Shown one piece after another: positions 24,309 through 33,240 of a stretch of DNA of 64,000 nucleotides. This DNA comes from Improbicoccus devescovinae. GTDB taxonomy: Bacteria; Bacillota; Clostridia; Oscillospirales; Acutalibacteraceae. The position numbers and the translations under genes were made by a program. Each line of letters opens with the position of its first letter. Position 1 is the stretch's first letter. The stretch covers positions 1 through 64,000 of the forward strand of contig BSWA01000001.1 in NCBI GenBank assembly GCA_036245095.1, in the 5' to 3' direction. A model generated the notes under the pieces. That model was given only the letters and a program-made list of their open reading frames with translations, searched no databases and had not been told where the DNA came from.

Positions 24309-24336
24309 TTGACTATTATTTTTAATATGCTAAGAT
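24309..24336 (+). promoter_or_regulatory. promoter of the rplI operon
   Basis: TTGACT (24309-24314), 16-bp spacer, TAAGAT (24331-24336), about 35 bp before the rplI start. Confidence 0.55.
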
Positions 24337-24370
24337 ACGTTCATATTGGAATATTGGGGGGTTTGAACAC

Positions 24371-24808
24371 ATGAAAGTCTTTTTCCTGGAAACAGTTAAT
24401 AGTAATAAACCAGGTACTATATTAGATGTTGCACCTGGATTTGCTCGAAATTATTTGATCCCGTACAAAAAAGCTATATTAGCGACTAAAGAAGTAATAA
24501 ACCAAGCGAAATCGAAGCTTGCGGCTCGGAGTCGGCGAAATGTTATCGAAGAAGGTGAGGCGAAAAATCTCGCTAGTATGATAGATGGCCAAATAGTAGA
24601 AGTCAAAGTGCGAATCGGCGCTGAGGGCAAAATGTTCGGCGCAGTGACTACTAAAGATATAGTCGAGGCGATTAATGAAAAATTTAATATTACTATAGAT
24701 AAAAAGAAATTGGAATTAGAAGAGGAAATTCATAATGCCGGTCGTTTCGGATGCGTATTGCGGCTTTTTCATAACGTTACTGCTAAAATTTATGTTGATG
24801 TTAATTAA
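24371..24808 (+). CDS. rplI: 50S ribosomal protein L9
   Basis: 145 residues, full length. The N-terminal RNA-binding domain (KVFFLETVNSNKPGTILDVA, GFARNYLIPYKKAILAT) is followed by the long connecting helix and the C-terminal domain (IRIGAEGKMFGAVTT-like VRIGAEGKMFGAVTTKDI). L9 binds 23S rRNA near the L1 stalk and influences frame maintenance. A GGGGGG run precedes the ATG. Unusually, it stands next to tRNA-Ser and leads into frr and uppS rather than lying with rpsF, ssb or dnaB. Confidence 0.96.
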   Translation: MKVFFLETVNSNKPGTILDVAPGFARNYLIPYKKAILATKEVINQAKSKLAARSRRNVIEEGEAKNLASMIDGQIVEVKVRIGAEGKMFGAVTTKDIVEAINEKFNITIDKKKLELEEEIHNAGRFGCVLRLFHNVTAKIYVDVN

Positions 24809-24839
24809 ATTATTTTTTTGTTGAAGCGAGAGATTTATA

Positions 24840-25391
24840 ATGAAAATTGTTGAAGATTTTAGTGCATCTGCACAAAAAATTGTTGTTTTTTTAGAAAATG
24901 AGTACAAAACTGTGCGCTCTAATAGAGCAAATCCGGCGATTATAGATAAAATCAAAATAGATTATTATGGTTCCCCAACACCGATAACTCAGATTGCCTC
25001 TGTCTCTGTGACGGAAGCTCGTGTTTTGTGCATACAACCGTGGGATATTTCTGTATTAAATACAATAGAAAAAGCAATTTTGAAGTCAGATTTAGGCATT
25101 TCACCTCAAAATAATGGGAAGGTTATTAAGATAATTTTTCCTCCGCTTTCTGAGGAACTTAGAAAAGAAATTGTGAAAAATATACAAAAAATAGCGGAAG
25201 ATTCGAAAATTAGTGTCAGAAATACCAGAAGAGATTTTTTGGATAAAATTAAAAATTTGAAAAAACAAGGAGAATTGCCTACAGATGAGGTCCAGCGCTT
25301 GGAAAAACAAATTCAAAATATAGTTGATACTTATATATCACAAATAGATGATATAAAACAAAAGAAAATTCAGCAAGTTATGGGAGGTTGA
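24840..25391 (+). CDS. frr: ribosome recycling factor
   Basis: 183 residues, typical length. VRSNRANPAIIDKIKIDYYG, PLNQ-like TPITQIASVSVTEARVLCIQ, PWDISVLNTIEKAI, LGISPQNNGKVIKIIFPPLS, EELRKEIVKNIQ and VRNTRRDFLDKIKNL are all present. It splits post-termination ribosomes together with EF-G. The gene is 31 bp after rplI; its last codons contain the GGGAGG ribosome site of uppS. The usual order pyrH-frr-uppS is broken here, because pyrH is at 36.4 kb. Confidence 0.97.
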   Translation: MKIVEDFSASAQKIVVFLENEYKTVRSNRANPAIIDKIKIDYYGSPTPITQIASVSVTEARVLCIQPWDISVLNTIEKAILKSDLGISPQNNGKVIKIIFPPLSEELRKEIVKNIQKIAEDSKISVRNTRRDFLDKIKNLKKQGELPTDEVQRLEKQIQNIVDTYISQIDDIKQKKIQQVMGG

Positions 25392-25397
25392 AATAAA

Positions 25398-26105
25398 ATT
25401 ACTGGTATTTCACCTGAACATATTGGTATAATCATGGACGGAAACGGTCGTTGGGCCAAGTCAAGAGGGCTGTTTCGTTCCGTGGGTCATGTTTTTGGGG
25501 TTAAAGTTTTTAGGACTATTGTTGAACATGCATCAAATTTAGGGATTAAATATATGACTTTTTATGCTTTTTCTACAGAAAATTGGAATCGTCCGAGTCG
25601 CGAGGTTTCGTTTATTATGAAAATTTTAAAAAAAGAAATTTATAATCTTAATTTGAATTTTAAAAAATATAATTTCATAGTTAATTTTTTGGGGAATTAC
25701 ACAAAAATTTCAAAAGATACTTTAGATTTAATACATAATGTACAAGAAATTTCTAGAAATAATACTGGTTTGGTATTAAATATAGCTTTTAGTTATGGTT
25801 CTCGCGATGAAATAATTAATTCTATTAAATTATTGTATGAAGATATTATTAATTTAAAAATAAAAAAAGAAGATATTACTGAAGAAGTTTTCTCAAATTA
25901 TTTGTATACTCGCGGGATGCCTGATCCTGATTTGATTATACGTACTGGTGGAGAGGCTCGTATGTCGAATTTTTTGCTTTGGCAGTCGGCATATGCTGAG
26001 TTTTGGAATACTAATACTTTGTGGCCGGATTTTTCTACTGAGGAATTTGAAAAAGCTTTGGATGATTATACAAAAAGAAAACGAAAATTTGGTAATATTA
26101 CATAA
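25398..26105 (+). CDS. uppS: undecaprenyl diphosphate synthase, probable AUU start
   Basis: Conserved blocks: HIGIIMDGNGRWAKSRGLFR (catalytic Asp and P-loop), MTFYAFSTENWNRPSREV, FLGN, NIAFSYGSRDEI, PDPDLIIRTGGEARMSNFLL, WQSAYAEFWNTNTLWPDF. It makes the C55 lipid carrier for wall polymers. The first ATG (25434) would start at MDGNGRW and delete the first beta strand that the family always has. In the same frame after the frr stop there is no ATG, GTG or TTG upstream of it; ATT at 25398 is 10 bases behind GGGAGG and yields (M)TGISPEHIGIIMDGN, the expected N-terminus. The AUU start is therefore inferred from frame, spacing and conservation. Confidence 0.85.
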   Translation: MTGISPEHIGIIMDGNGRWAKSRGLFRSVGHVFGVKVFRTIVEHASNLGIKYMTFYAFSTENWNRPSREVSFIMKILKKEIYNLNLNFKKYNFIVNFLGNYTKISKDTLDLIHNVQEISRNNTGLVLNIAFSYGSRDEIINSIKLLYEDIINLKIKKEDITEEVFSNYLYTRGMPDPDLIIRTGGEARMSNFLLWQSAYAEFWNTNTLWPDFSTEEFEKALDDYTKRKRKFGNIT

Positions 26106-26113
26106 AATTAAAA

Positions 26114-26755
26114 TCAATTTATTTGGAACATAATAAAATGCAAAGCGCTTCCAAACAGAACAAACACATGCCAAATGCTATGCATAAATTTTATTCGTTT
26201 CCCGAGTATATATATGCCTGCTCCTATTGTATAAAAGAGACCACCGGCTAATAAACATGTTAATTGTACTTGAGATAAAGATTGTACTAATGGCTTGACT
26301 TGAAATATTAATATCCAGCCCATAGATATATAACAAATGAGTGAAAATTTCGAGAATTTATTTACGTTTATAGCATTCAAAATAATGCCAACAATAGATA
26401 TTAACCATATGAGCCCTAGTAAAATCATAATTAACTTGCCTTTAAGAATTATTATGCTTATAGGTGTATATGTTCCTGCTATTAATAAAAAAATAGAACA
26501 ATGGTCAAATTTCCTAAAAATAGACTTAAATATCCCGGGTTTTAGTGCATGATATATACTTGATATTAAATAAAGTAATATTAAAGAGAATCCGTATATT
26601 AAAAAACAAGTTAAATTTTTTGAATTTAAATAATTTTTTTTAATTAATGAGATAACACCAAAAATTCCTAACAGAGCTCCTAACCCATGAGTTATAGAAT
26701 TTATGATTTCCTCTGGAAAAGTATATTTTGGAAGCTCAAATTTATAATTCTTCAA
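26114..26755 (-). CDS. hemolysin III/TrhA family membrane protein
   Basis: 213 residues with about seven membrane helices (for example LTCFLIYGFSLILLYLISSI, GKLIMILLGLIWLISIVGII). FPEEIINSITHGLGALLGIF at the start and the histidine sites SSIYHAL, KFDHCSIFLLIAGTYTP and HSIWHVFVLFGSALHF are those of the PAQR/hemolysin III family (YqfA/TrhA). Bacterial members affect membrane energetics or unsaturated fatty-acid balance rather than being true toxins. The gene is convergent with uppS, with 8 bp between their stops, and begins at an ATG preceded by a weak site. Confidence 0.88.
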   Translation of the reverse strand: MKNYKFELPKYTFPEEIINSITHGLGALLGIFGVISLIKKNYLNSKNLTCFLIYGFSLILLYLISSIYHALKPGIFKSIFRKFDHCSIFLLIAGTYTPISIIILKGKLIMILLGLIWLISIVGIILNAINVNKFSKFSLICYISMGWILIFQVKPLVQSLSQVQLTCLLAGGLFYTIGAGIYILGKRIKFMHSIWHVFVLFGSALHFIMFQIN

Positions 26756-26779
26756 ATTTTACGATCCTTTAATTAAAAT

Positions 26780-27652
26780 TTAATTTTTTTTTAATATATC
26801 TACAAAGTATACGTTTTTTTTAATTTTTTTTCCAAGAAAAATTTCGGCATTTTTCACAAAATTATCTGGAATATCGCTTACAAAAAATATATAATTACCA
26901 GTTTCCTCTCTGGTAGATATGAGATCCAAGCTAATTAATTTTTGTTTAAGTTTTATAATCGTCTCACAAGCTGGATCAATCAGTATAATATCAGGTAAAA
27001 TTTTGCTAATCAAATTTTTTACCACAGGATAATGCGTACAGCCTAGAATTATAACATCTACATTTTTTTTAGTCAAGCATGATAAATATTTTTTCAAAAT
27101 ATTATTAAATTCATATGTATTATTTTCAACACACCTATTTTCGATCATAGGAGCCAGCAATGGACAGCCTTTTTGAAACACTTGTATATCAGGATCAATT
27201 TTTTTAATAATATCTTCATATCTATTACTATCGACAGCGGTTTCTGTTGCAATAACGCCGATTTTTTTATTTTTTGTATGCTTGACAGCCGCTGCACAGG
27301 ATGCCTCGACGATTCCCATTAAATTAATATTAAATTTATTTATATTTTTTTTGGTTATATTATCTAAAATTAAAGATTTATCGACCTCACAATTATTATT
27401 TTCGCATAAAATAACGGTACTCACGGTGCCGCAAGCAGACAAAATAAATTTAACTTTTTTTGTCTTAAGAAAATTTATAATTTGCGAAGCATAAAGCGAA
27501 ATTATTTCCGGGCTTTTGCTTCCATAGGGCATCCTACCGATGTCCCCGAAGTAAATAATATTCTCGTGCGGCAACAATTTCATAATTTCCTTTACCAACG
27601 TAAGGCCGCCAATACCGGAGTCAAACACACCCAACGGGTTATTTTTAGTCAA
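26780..27652 (-). CDS. murI: glutamate racemase
   Basis: 290 residues. GVFDSGIGGLTLVKEIMKLL, IYFGDIGRMPYGSKSPEII, the first catalytic cysteine in ILSACGTVST, and the second in VIILGCTHYPVVKNLI are all present, as is IGVIATETAVDSNRYEDII. It makes D-glutamate for the peptide stem of peptidoglycan. It lies 7 bp behind ppdK on the same strand, so the two are almost certainly one transcript. An insert around the first cysteine (ENNNCEVDKSLILDN) makes it slightly longer than usual. Confidence 0.96.
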   Translation of the reverse strand: MTKNNPLGVFDSGIGGLTLVKEIMKLLPHENIIYFGDIGRMPYGSKSPEIISLYASQIINFLKTKKVKFILSACGTVSTVILCENNNCEVDKSLILDNITKKNINKFNINLMGIVEASCAAAVKHTKNKKIGVIATETAVDSNRYEDIIKKIDPDIQVFQKGCPLLAPMIENRCVENNTYEFNNILKKYLSCLTKKNVDVIILGCTHYPVVKNLISKILPDIILIDPACETIIKLKQKLISLDLISTREETGNYIFFVSDIPDNFVKNAEIFLGKKIKKNVYFVDILKKN

Positions 27653-27658
27653 ATTAAT

Positions 27659-30319
27659 TTACACCTTCGATCGGTTTATATTAGCTTGTGCTGCCGCGAG
27701 CTTCGCAACAGGAATTCTGAATGGCGAACATGAGATATAATCTAAATTTAATTTATCAAAAAATTTAATAGAAATAGGATCCCCGCCATGTTCGCCGCAA
27801 ACTCCGATTTTTAAACTCGATTTTTGCTGCTTCCCGAGCTTAGAACCTAAACTTATAAGCTCGCCGACACCGGATTCATCTATATGTTCAAACGGATCAG
27901 AATCGTATATATTATTTTCGTAATAATTTTTCAAAAATTTAGAAGCATCATCGCGACTAAAACCGAACGTCATTTGAGTCAAATCGTTTGTCCCAAAGCT
28001 AAAAAAATCGGATTCTTCGGCGAGTTTGTCGGCAATAATAACAGCCCGAGGGAGCTCGATCATAGTACCTATTTTATATTTTAATTTTTTATTATTAATA
28101 ATAATATTTGCAGTATTATTTATTATATTTTTTATAAATTTTATTTCTTTTATATTTCCGACTAATGGGATCATAATTTCTGGAATAATTTCAATATTTT
28201 TTAATATATTTTGCACCTCAAGAGCCGCGGTTATTATGGCTTTTACCTGCATTTCCGCAATTTCTGGATACGAAATAAACAGCCTACAGCCCCTATGTCC
28301 CATCATCGGATTAACTTCATGCAGCTGTGAAATTTTAGTTTTCAAATCACGCAAACTTATGTGTAAATCCCGAGAAATTTCGGCCTGAAGTTCATTAGAT
28401 TCGGGCAAAAATTCATGCAACGGCGGATCCAATAACCGTATAACTAACGGCAAATTTTTGATTTCTAAAAACATTTTTATGAAGTCTTCTTTTTGAAACA
28501 TAAATAGCTCATCCAGCGCATCTTGCCTATCTTTTTTAGTATCAGATATGATCATTTTTCTAATTATATTAATACGATTTTTCTTAAAAAACATATGTTC
28601 GGTTCGGCACAAACCAACGCCCTCAGCCCCGAGTTCCAGCGCTTTTTTTATATCTATACTGCTATCAGCATTAGCATAAACAGTAAGCTTTTTATACATA
28701 TCGACCCAGCCCATAAATATATTAAATTCCGGAGAAATTTTATTATAAGAAGTTTTTATACTACCAGAATAAATATTACCAGTAGAGCCATCGATTGAGA
28801 TTACATCACCTTTAGAAATTTTGGTATTATCAACATAAAAGCAATCATTTGCGATATTAATTTGTTCACAACCCACAACACAGCATCTTCCCATTCCACG
28901 AGCAACAACAGCTGCATGCGAAGTCATCCCGCCACGCGCAGTCAAAATACCTTCAGCAGTCTGCATGCCTTCTATATCTTCAGGAGAAGTTTCCTGCCTG
29001 ACCAAAATAACTTTTTCGCCATTAGCAACCCATTGTTTAGCCTCAGAAGCATTAAAAACTACACGGCCCACAGCAGCCCCGGGAGAGGCTGCTAAGCCTT
29101 TGGAAATAGGCTTCAAATTTTCAAGAGTTTCCTGATCAAAACCCGAATGCATAAAAAAATCAATTTGCTCGGGTTTAATACGCATTATAGCCTCTTGTTT
29201 TGTAATTTTATTTTCTCGCACGAGATCAACTGCAATTTTAATAGCCGCCTGAGCACTGCGTTTTCCAGATCTAGTTTGAAGCATAAATAATTTTTTATTT
29301 TCAATAGTAAACTCCATATCTTGCATATCATGGTATTCTGATTCTAATTTTTGTGTAATATCCTCAAATTTTGCATAAATATCAGGCATTTTAAGTTGTA
29401 ATTTACCAATTGGTTCAGGGGTTCTTATGCCCGCTACGACGTCTTCACCTTGCGCATTAATTAAATATTCGCCAAAAATTTTTTTCTCGCCAGTAATAGG
29501 ATTTCTACTAAAAGCGACACCCGTACCAGAATCGTCGCCCATATTACCGAATACCATCATTTGAACATTAACGGCCGTGCCGCCGTCTTCAGTAATTTTA
29601 TTCATTTTGCGATAAAATTTAGCTCTTGGATTATGCCAAGAATCAAAAATCGCCTTAACAGCTTCATGAAGCTGCTCATACGGATTCTCAGGGAAACTAG
29701 TATTAGTAAATTTTTCATATATTTTTTTATAAATTTTAGACTTTGTCAAAAAATCATAATCATTTGATTCTATTTTTATGAATTCTGACTTAGGTACATT
29801 TTTGACTATGCTAGAAAACATTTGTATAAATCGCGCATAAGTATCCCATACAAATTCTTTATTTTTAGTAATATTAACCAATTTTTGAGCTGAATTATCA
29901 TTAAGACCTAAATTAAGTATAGTATCCATCATACCTGGCATCGAAATTTTAGCTCCCGAGCGCACCGAAACTAACAATGGCATTATATCTTTTGAATCTT
30001 GATCTGGACTTACAAATTTTTTATTAGAAACATGTTCTAATTTTATTATATTTTCTTTAATTTCAGATAAAATCTCGCTGCTCAAAGTTTTATTATTTTT
30101 ATAATAATCTTGACAAGCCTGAGTAGTAATCGTAAATCCAGCAGGAATAGGCAAACCCATGTTGGTCATATTAGCGAGATAAAAACCCTTTCCACCAAGA
30201 AGAGACTTCAAAATATTATTATTTTTGTTATCATACAAATTTTCGAAATCGGTTATTTTTTTTATTGAATCCACTGTTAAGCTACCTGATTCTGAAAAAG
30301 AAAAAACAAATTTATTCAT
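27659..30319 (-). CDS. ppdK: pyruvate, phosphate dikinase
   Basis: 886 residues, full length. N-terminal ATP-grasp part (LLGGKGFYLANMTNMGLPIP, VSVRSGAKISMPGMMDTILN), swivelling domain with the phospho-histidine (ARGGMTSHAAVVARGMGRCC) and the PEP/pyruvate TIM barrel (GAEGVGLCRTEHMFF, MMGHRGCRLF, FFSFGTNDLTQMTFGFSRDD, KIGVCGEHGGDP with the catalytic Cys). It interconverts pyruvate, ATP, Pi and PEP, AMP, PPi, in anaerobes often replacing pyruvate kinase. Co-transcribed with murI. The ATG has AAAGGAG 6 bases upstream. Confidence 0.98.
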   Translation of the reverse strand: MNKFVFSFSESGSLTVDSIKKITDFENLYDNKNNNILKSLLGGKGFYLANMTNMGLPIPAGFTITTQACQDYYKNNKTLSSEILSEIKENIIKLEHVSNKKFVSPDQDSKDIMPLLVSVRSGAKISMPGMMDTILNLGLNDNSAQKLVNITKNKEFVWDTYARFIQMFSSIVKNVPKSEFIKIESNDYDFLTKSKIYKKIYEKFTNTSFPENPYEQLHEAVKAIFDSWHNPRAKFYRKMNKITEDGGTAVNVQMMVFGNMGDDSGTGVAFSRNPITGEKKIFGEYLINAQGEDVVAGIRTPEPIGKLQLKMPDIYAKFEDITQKLESEYHDMQDMEFTIENKKLFMLQTRSGKRSAQAAIKIAVDLVRENKITKQEAIMRIKPEQIDFFMHSGFDQETLENLKPISKGLAASPGAAVGRVVFNASEAKQWVANGEKVILVRQETSPEDIEGMQTAEGILTARGGMTSHAAVVARGMGRCCVVGCEQINIANDCFYVDNTKISKGDVISIDGSTGNIYSGSIKTSYNKISPEFNIFMGWVDMYKKLTVYANADSSIDIKKALELGAEGVGLCRTEHMFFKKNRINIIRKMIISDTKKDRQDALDELFMFQKEDFIKMFLEIKNLPLVIRLLDPPLHEFLPESNELQAEISRDLHISLRDLKTKISQLHEVNPMMGHRGCRLFISYPEIAEMQVKAIITAALEVQNILKNIEIIPEIMIPLVGNIKEIKFIKNIINNTANIIINNKKLKYKIGTMIELPRAVIIADKLAEESDFFSFGTNDLTQMTFGFSRDDASKFLKNYYENNIYDSDPFEHIDESGVGELISLGSKLGKQQKSSLKIGVCGEHGGDPISIKFFDKLNLDYISCSPFRIPVAKLAAAQANINRSKV

Positions 30320-30371
30320 AAAATCTCCTTTGGGACTACAATTATAAATAATAAAAATTATTTTTAGATAA

Positions 30372-30974
30372 TTATTTTAGTAATTTTGCACATTTTTTAT
30401 TAGACTCTGCCTCACTAAATATACATCCACAATATTTCTGCATATAAAAACCCATAACTCGAGATTTTTTTTGTCCTTCTTTGAAATAGGATCTAAAATC
30501 TTTATAAATAAATTCTATGTCATATTTACTAGCATAATACATAGCAATTTCATAAATAATCTCATGGCTCTGATAAGGACTAATTAAAAGAGTACTAGAA
30601 AATGCATCGAAATTATTCAAACGAGCATATTTAGCAGTGCATTCCAGTCTCATATGATAACATAAAAAACACCGATTTGGAAATTCCCAAATATTATTTA
30701 AATTTAAACAAATATTTTCTAAAATATTATATTTAAAAATATTATTTGTCAAGCAACAAAAAAACTTTTTTATATAATATTTATATTTAATACATGTCTT
30801 GAGTTTATTTTTTTGTGCATATTCAATAAAAGTATCTAGCCTATTTTTATATTCTACAAGCGGATGTATATTAGGATTATACCAAAACAAAGTTAAGTCA
30901 AAATCCTGTTTTTGAAGCTCTTCCACACACATAACAGAACAAGGAGCACAACAACAATGCAAAAATAATTTCAT
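30372..30974 (-). CDS. queH: epoxyqueuosine reductase QueH
   Basis: 200 residues. The N-terminal LFLHCCCAPCSVMCVEELQK has the conserved CC...C cluster, FWYNPNIHPLVEYKNRLDTF follows, then CYHMRLECTAKYARLNNFDA, FSSTLLISPYQSHEII and the second cysteine pair region (MQKYCGCIFSE). QueH removes the epoxide from epoxyqueuosine, the last step in tRNA queuosine synthesis, with an Fe-S cluster. A queuosine step kept alone may reflect salvage of precursors. It begins at an ATG without a strong ribosome site; 140 bp of gene-free AT-rich DNA lies on its upstream side. Confidence 0.9.
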   Translation of the reverse strand: MKLFLHCCCAPCSVMCVEELQKQDFDLTLFWYNPNIHPLVEYKNRLDTFIEYAQKNKLKTCIKYKYYIKKFFCCLTNNIFKYNILENICLNLNNIWEFPNRCFLCYHMRLECTAKYARLNNFDAFSSTLLISPYQSHEIIYEIAMYYASKYDIEFIYKDFRSYFKEGQKKSRVMGFYMQKYCGCIFSEAESNKKCAKLLK

Positions 30975-31113
30975 AATACATTTAACCTTTTAAGATCAAG
31001 TTTGAAAAACTATTTATTTTTAATATTATTTTAATAAAAAAATAATTAAAACTATTAAATTTAACTAATTTCCTAATTAATAAATACAGAAAAAATCAAA
31101 AATTAAAATAATT

Positions 31114-31725
31114 TTAATATTTAAGTTTTTTAATCATTCTAAGCCTTATAAATTCCTCACGTTCTTTTTCTTCGAGGCTATTAACTATAAATTTCAGCGT
31201 TTTCTCAAGATTAGGAATCACAATATATTGCAGAGCATTTGCGCGTTTTTTCGTAGATTTTATTGCTTGAGTAAGCCTATAAATACTGACTTCCACTTCG
31301 ACATAAGCTACTGTAAGGTATTTAATCTCAGTGAATTTCAAAAAAGCGTCATCAATTGATGTATTCGAATTATATAAACTCACTGGCACGTAATTTTTTG
31401 GAACTGTTGTATTAATTGAAATCGTAGGAATTTCTATACCCATTATACTTCTTGTAGCTATACCGAGTGTATTTTCCTCAGGGATCGCTAACACAAGCTC
31501 CGTAATAATGCCTATTGTTATATTTGCCTGTTGCAAAGCAATATAAGCCTCATGATATTTAATATCTATTTTTTGTTTGATTTCTTTTGCCCGGGATATC
31601 AAAGACATAAGCTCCTGAATAAATATATCTCTTCTTTGGGCCATGAGCAACCGACCAACTTTGGCAAATTTTAATGATCTAACTACCGTTGTTAATTGGC
31701 CTTTAGTTGCGCTGACATTTTCCAA
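31114..31725 (-). CDS. V-type ATPase subunit D
   Basis: About 203 residues. ENVSATKGQLTTVVRSLKFA, VGRLLMAQRRDIFIQELMSL and the C-terminal KRANALQYIVIPNLEKTLKF, IVNSLEEKEREEFIRLRMIK form the two long helices of the central stalk subunit D. The open frame extends to 31797, but TTG 31725 follows GGTGATC, a close match to the 16S rRNA tail, and gives the usual N-terminus; a promoter-like pair sits in the extra part. Subunit D couples catalysis in A/B to the membrane rotor. The other V-ATPase genes are not adjacent here. Confidence 0.88.
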   Translation of the reverse strand: MENVSATKGQLTTVVRSLKFAKVGRLLMAQRRDIFIQELMSLISRAKEIKQKIDIKYHEAYIALQQANITIGIITELVLAIPEENTLGIATRSIMGIEIPTISINTTVPKNYVPVSLYNSNTSIDDAFLKFTEIKYLTVAYVEVEVSIYRLTQAIKSTKKRANALQYIVIPNLEKTLKFIVNSLEEKEREEFIRLRMIKKLKY

Positions 31726-31765
31726 AAATTGATCACCACTTAATACTTTGATATACCTTTTTAGA

Positions 31766-31794
31766 TTAATAGCAGTTTCAATATTAAAAGTCAA
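31766..31794 (-). promoter_or_regulatory. promoter-like site before the V-ATPase D gene
   Basis: Minus strand TTGACT (31794-31789), 17-bp spacer, TATTAA (31771-31766), about 40 bp upstream of the preferred TTG start. This supports the shorter start. Confidence 0.4.
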
Positions 31795-31814
31795 CAATAA
31801 AATAAAATTAAATT

Positions 31815-33236
31815 TTAATTAAATTTATATTTTTTAATTTTTGAGTTTTCAATCAATAAAATTCTATTACAAATAAAATACAAATCCTCGTAACAATGCG
31901 ATATTATTATAATAGTATTATGATTTTTTTTGTGTAAATTTGCCAAAGAGCATAAAAAATCGCGTCTAGCGAAATAATCCAAACCTGCAGTAGGCTCATC
32001 TAAAATTAAAATTTCTGGATCCATTGCGATAATTCCCGCGATTGCCACTTTACGCATTTCACCACCTGAAAGAGAAAATGGTGATAATTCAAATTTACTC
32101 TCATCGAAATTCATAAATTCCAAAGATTTTTTTGCGATTTTTAATGCATATTCAACAGGATGTCCCATATTTTTTGGACCAAACATTACATCTTTCAAGA
32201 CAGTCTCTTCAAAAAGCTGATTTTCTGGATATTGAAATACTATACCTGTTTTAAATCTAAATTCCTGAGTCATCAATTTATTTCTAAACAAAATTTTACC
32301 TTTTGTCGGACAAAAAAAATTTTTTATTAAATTAATAAGAGTAGTCTTTCCGGAACCAGTTCGGCCCATAATTCCGACTACTTCGTTTTCATGAAATTTA
32401 ATATTTATGTTATCGAAAATCAATTTTTGAGTATTTTCATATTTATATGAAACGTTATCAAATCTTAATATTTCATTTTTTTTAGATGAATCCAACATAT
32501 TTTCAGATTTTAACTCACATTTCATATTCATATTTTTATGAAAAAAATTAGAATCCGTTGAATTCATATTAGATACATCTGAAATTAATTTGCCGTTTTC
32601 CAAAATTAAAATTCTCTTCGCGAAATTAAACTCATCTAGATTGTGAGTTAATAATATAATTGTTATATTTTTTTCTTGATTTAATACTAAAATTTTGTTT
32701 AAAATTTCCCGTTTACTTGTTTCATCGAGCATGGAAGTAGGCTCATCCAAAACAAGACATTCGGCACCCATAGCGATAGCTCCAGCGATCACTAATTTTT
32801 GTTTATTTCCTCCAGAAAGTGTTTTAATATAAGAATCTTTTTGTTCATACAAACCAACTAATTTTAAAGCTTTGTTCACATTATATCTAATTTCTTCAGT
32901 AGAAAGACCCAAATTTTCCGGACCAAATGCAACATCGTGTTCAATTCTATCGGCGACTATTTGATTATCAGGGTTTTGAAAAGTAAAACTTACTTTTTGT
33001 CTAATTTTAAAACAAAATTCTTCTAATTTTGTGTTCATACCATCGACAAAAACGTCGCCCTCATCAGGGAGAATCAACGCATTCAAATGCTTAGCCAGCG
33101 TAGACTTTCCGCTACCGTTATTTCCGAAAATTATCACAAACTCGCCTTTTTTAATCTTAAACGAAACCGAATCCAAAACTTTAATATTATTATGATAACA
33201 TCCTAATTTTTGAACATCAAAGAACACATTTTCTAT
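31815..33236 (-). CDS. ECF transporter ATPase, EcfA1-EcfA2 fusion, probable AUA start
   Basis: About 473 residues containing two complete ABC ATPases. Domain 1: Walker A IFGNNGSGKSTLAKHLNAL, signature LSGGNKQKLVIAGAIAM, Walker B CLVLDEPTSMLD. Domain 2: IMGRTGSGKTTLINLI, SLSGGEMRKVAIAGIIAM, ILILDEPTAGLD. ECF systems use two separate ATPases with a shared EcfT; here they are one polypeptide. The ATG at 33254 has no ribosome site and overlaps the PTS gene; AAGGAGG (33251-33245) is placed exactly 8 bases before ATA 33236, giving (I)ENVFFDVQKLGC, the expected start. EcfT and an S component are not in the window. Confidence 0.9.
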   Translation of the reverse strand: MENVFFDVQKLGCYHNNIKVLDSVSFKIKKGEFVIIFGNNGSGKSTLAKHLNALILPDEGDVFVDGMNTKLEEFCFKIRQKVSFTFQNPDNQIVADRIEHDVAFGPENLGLSTEEIRYNVNKALKLVGLYEQKDSYIKTLSGGNKQKLVIAGAIAMGAECLVLDEPTSMLDETSKREILNKILVLNQEKNITIILLTHNLDEFNFAKRILILENGKLISDVSNMNSTDSNFFHKNMNMKCELKSENMLDSSKKNEILRFDNVSYKYENTQKLIFDNINIKFHENEVVGIMGRTGSGKTTLINLIKNFFCPTKGKILFRNKLMTQEFRFKTGIVFQYPENQLFEETVLKDVMFGPKNMGHPVEYALKIAKKSLEFMNFDESKFELSPFSLSGGEMRKVAIAGIIAMDPEILILDEPTAGLDYFARRDFLCSLANLHKKNHNTIIIISHCYEDLYFICNRILLIENSKIKKYKFN

Positions 33237-33240
33237 TTGT

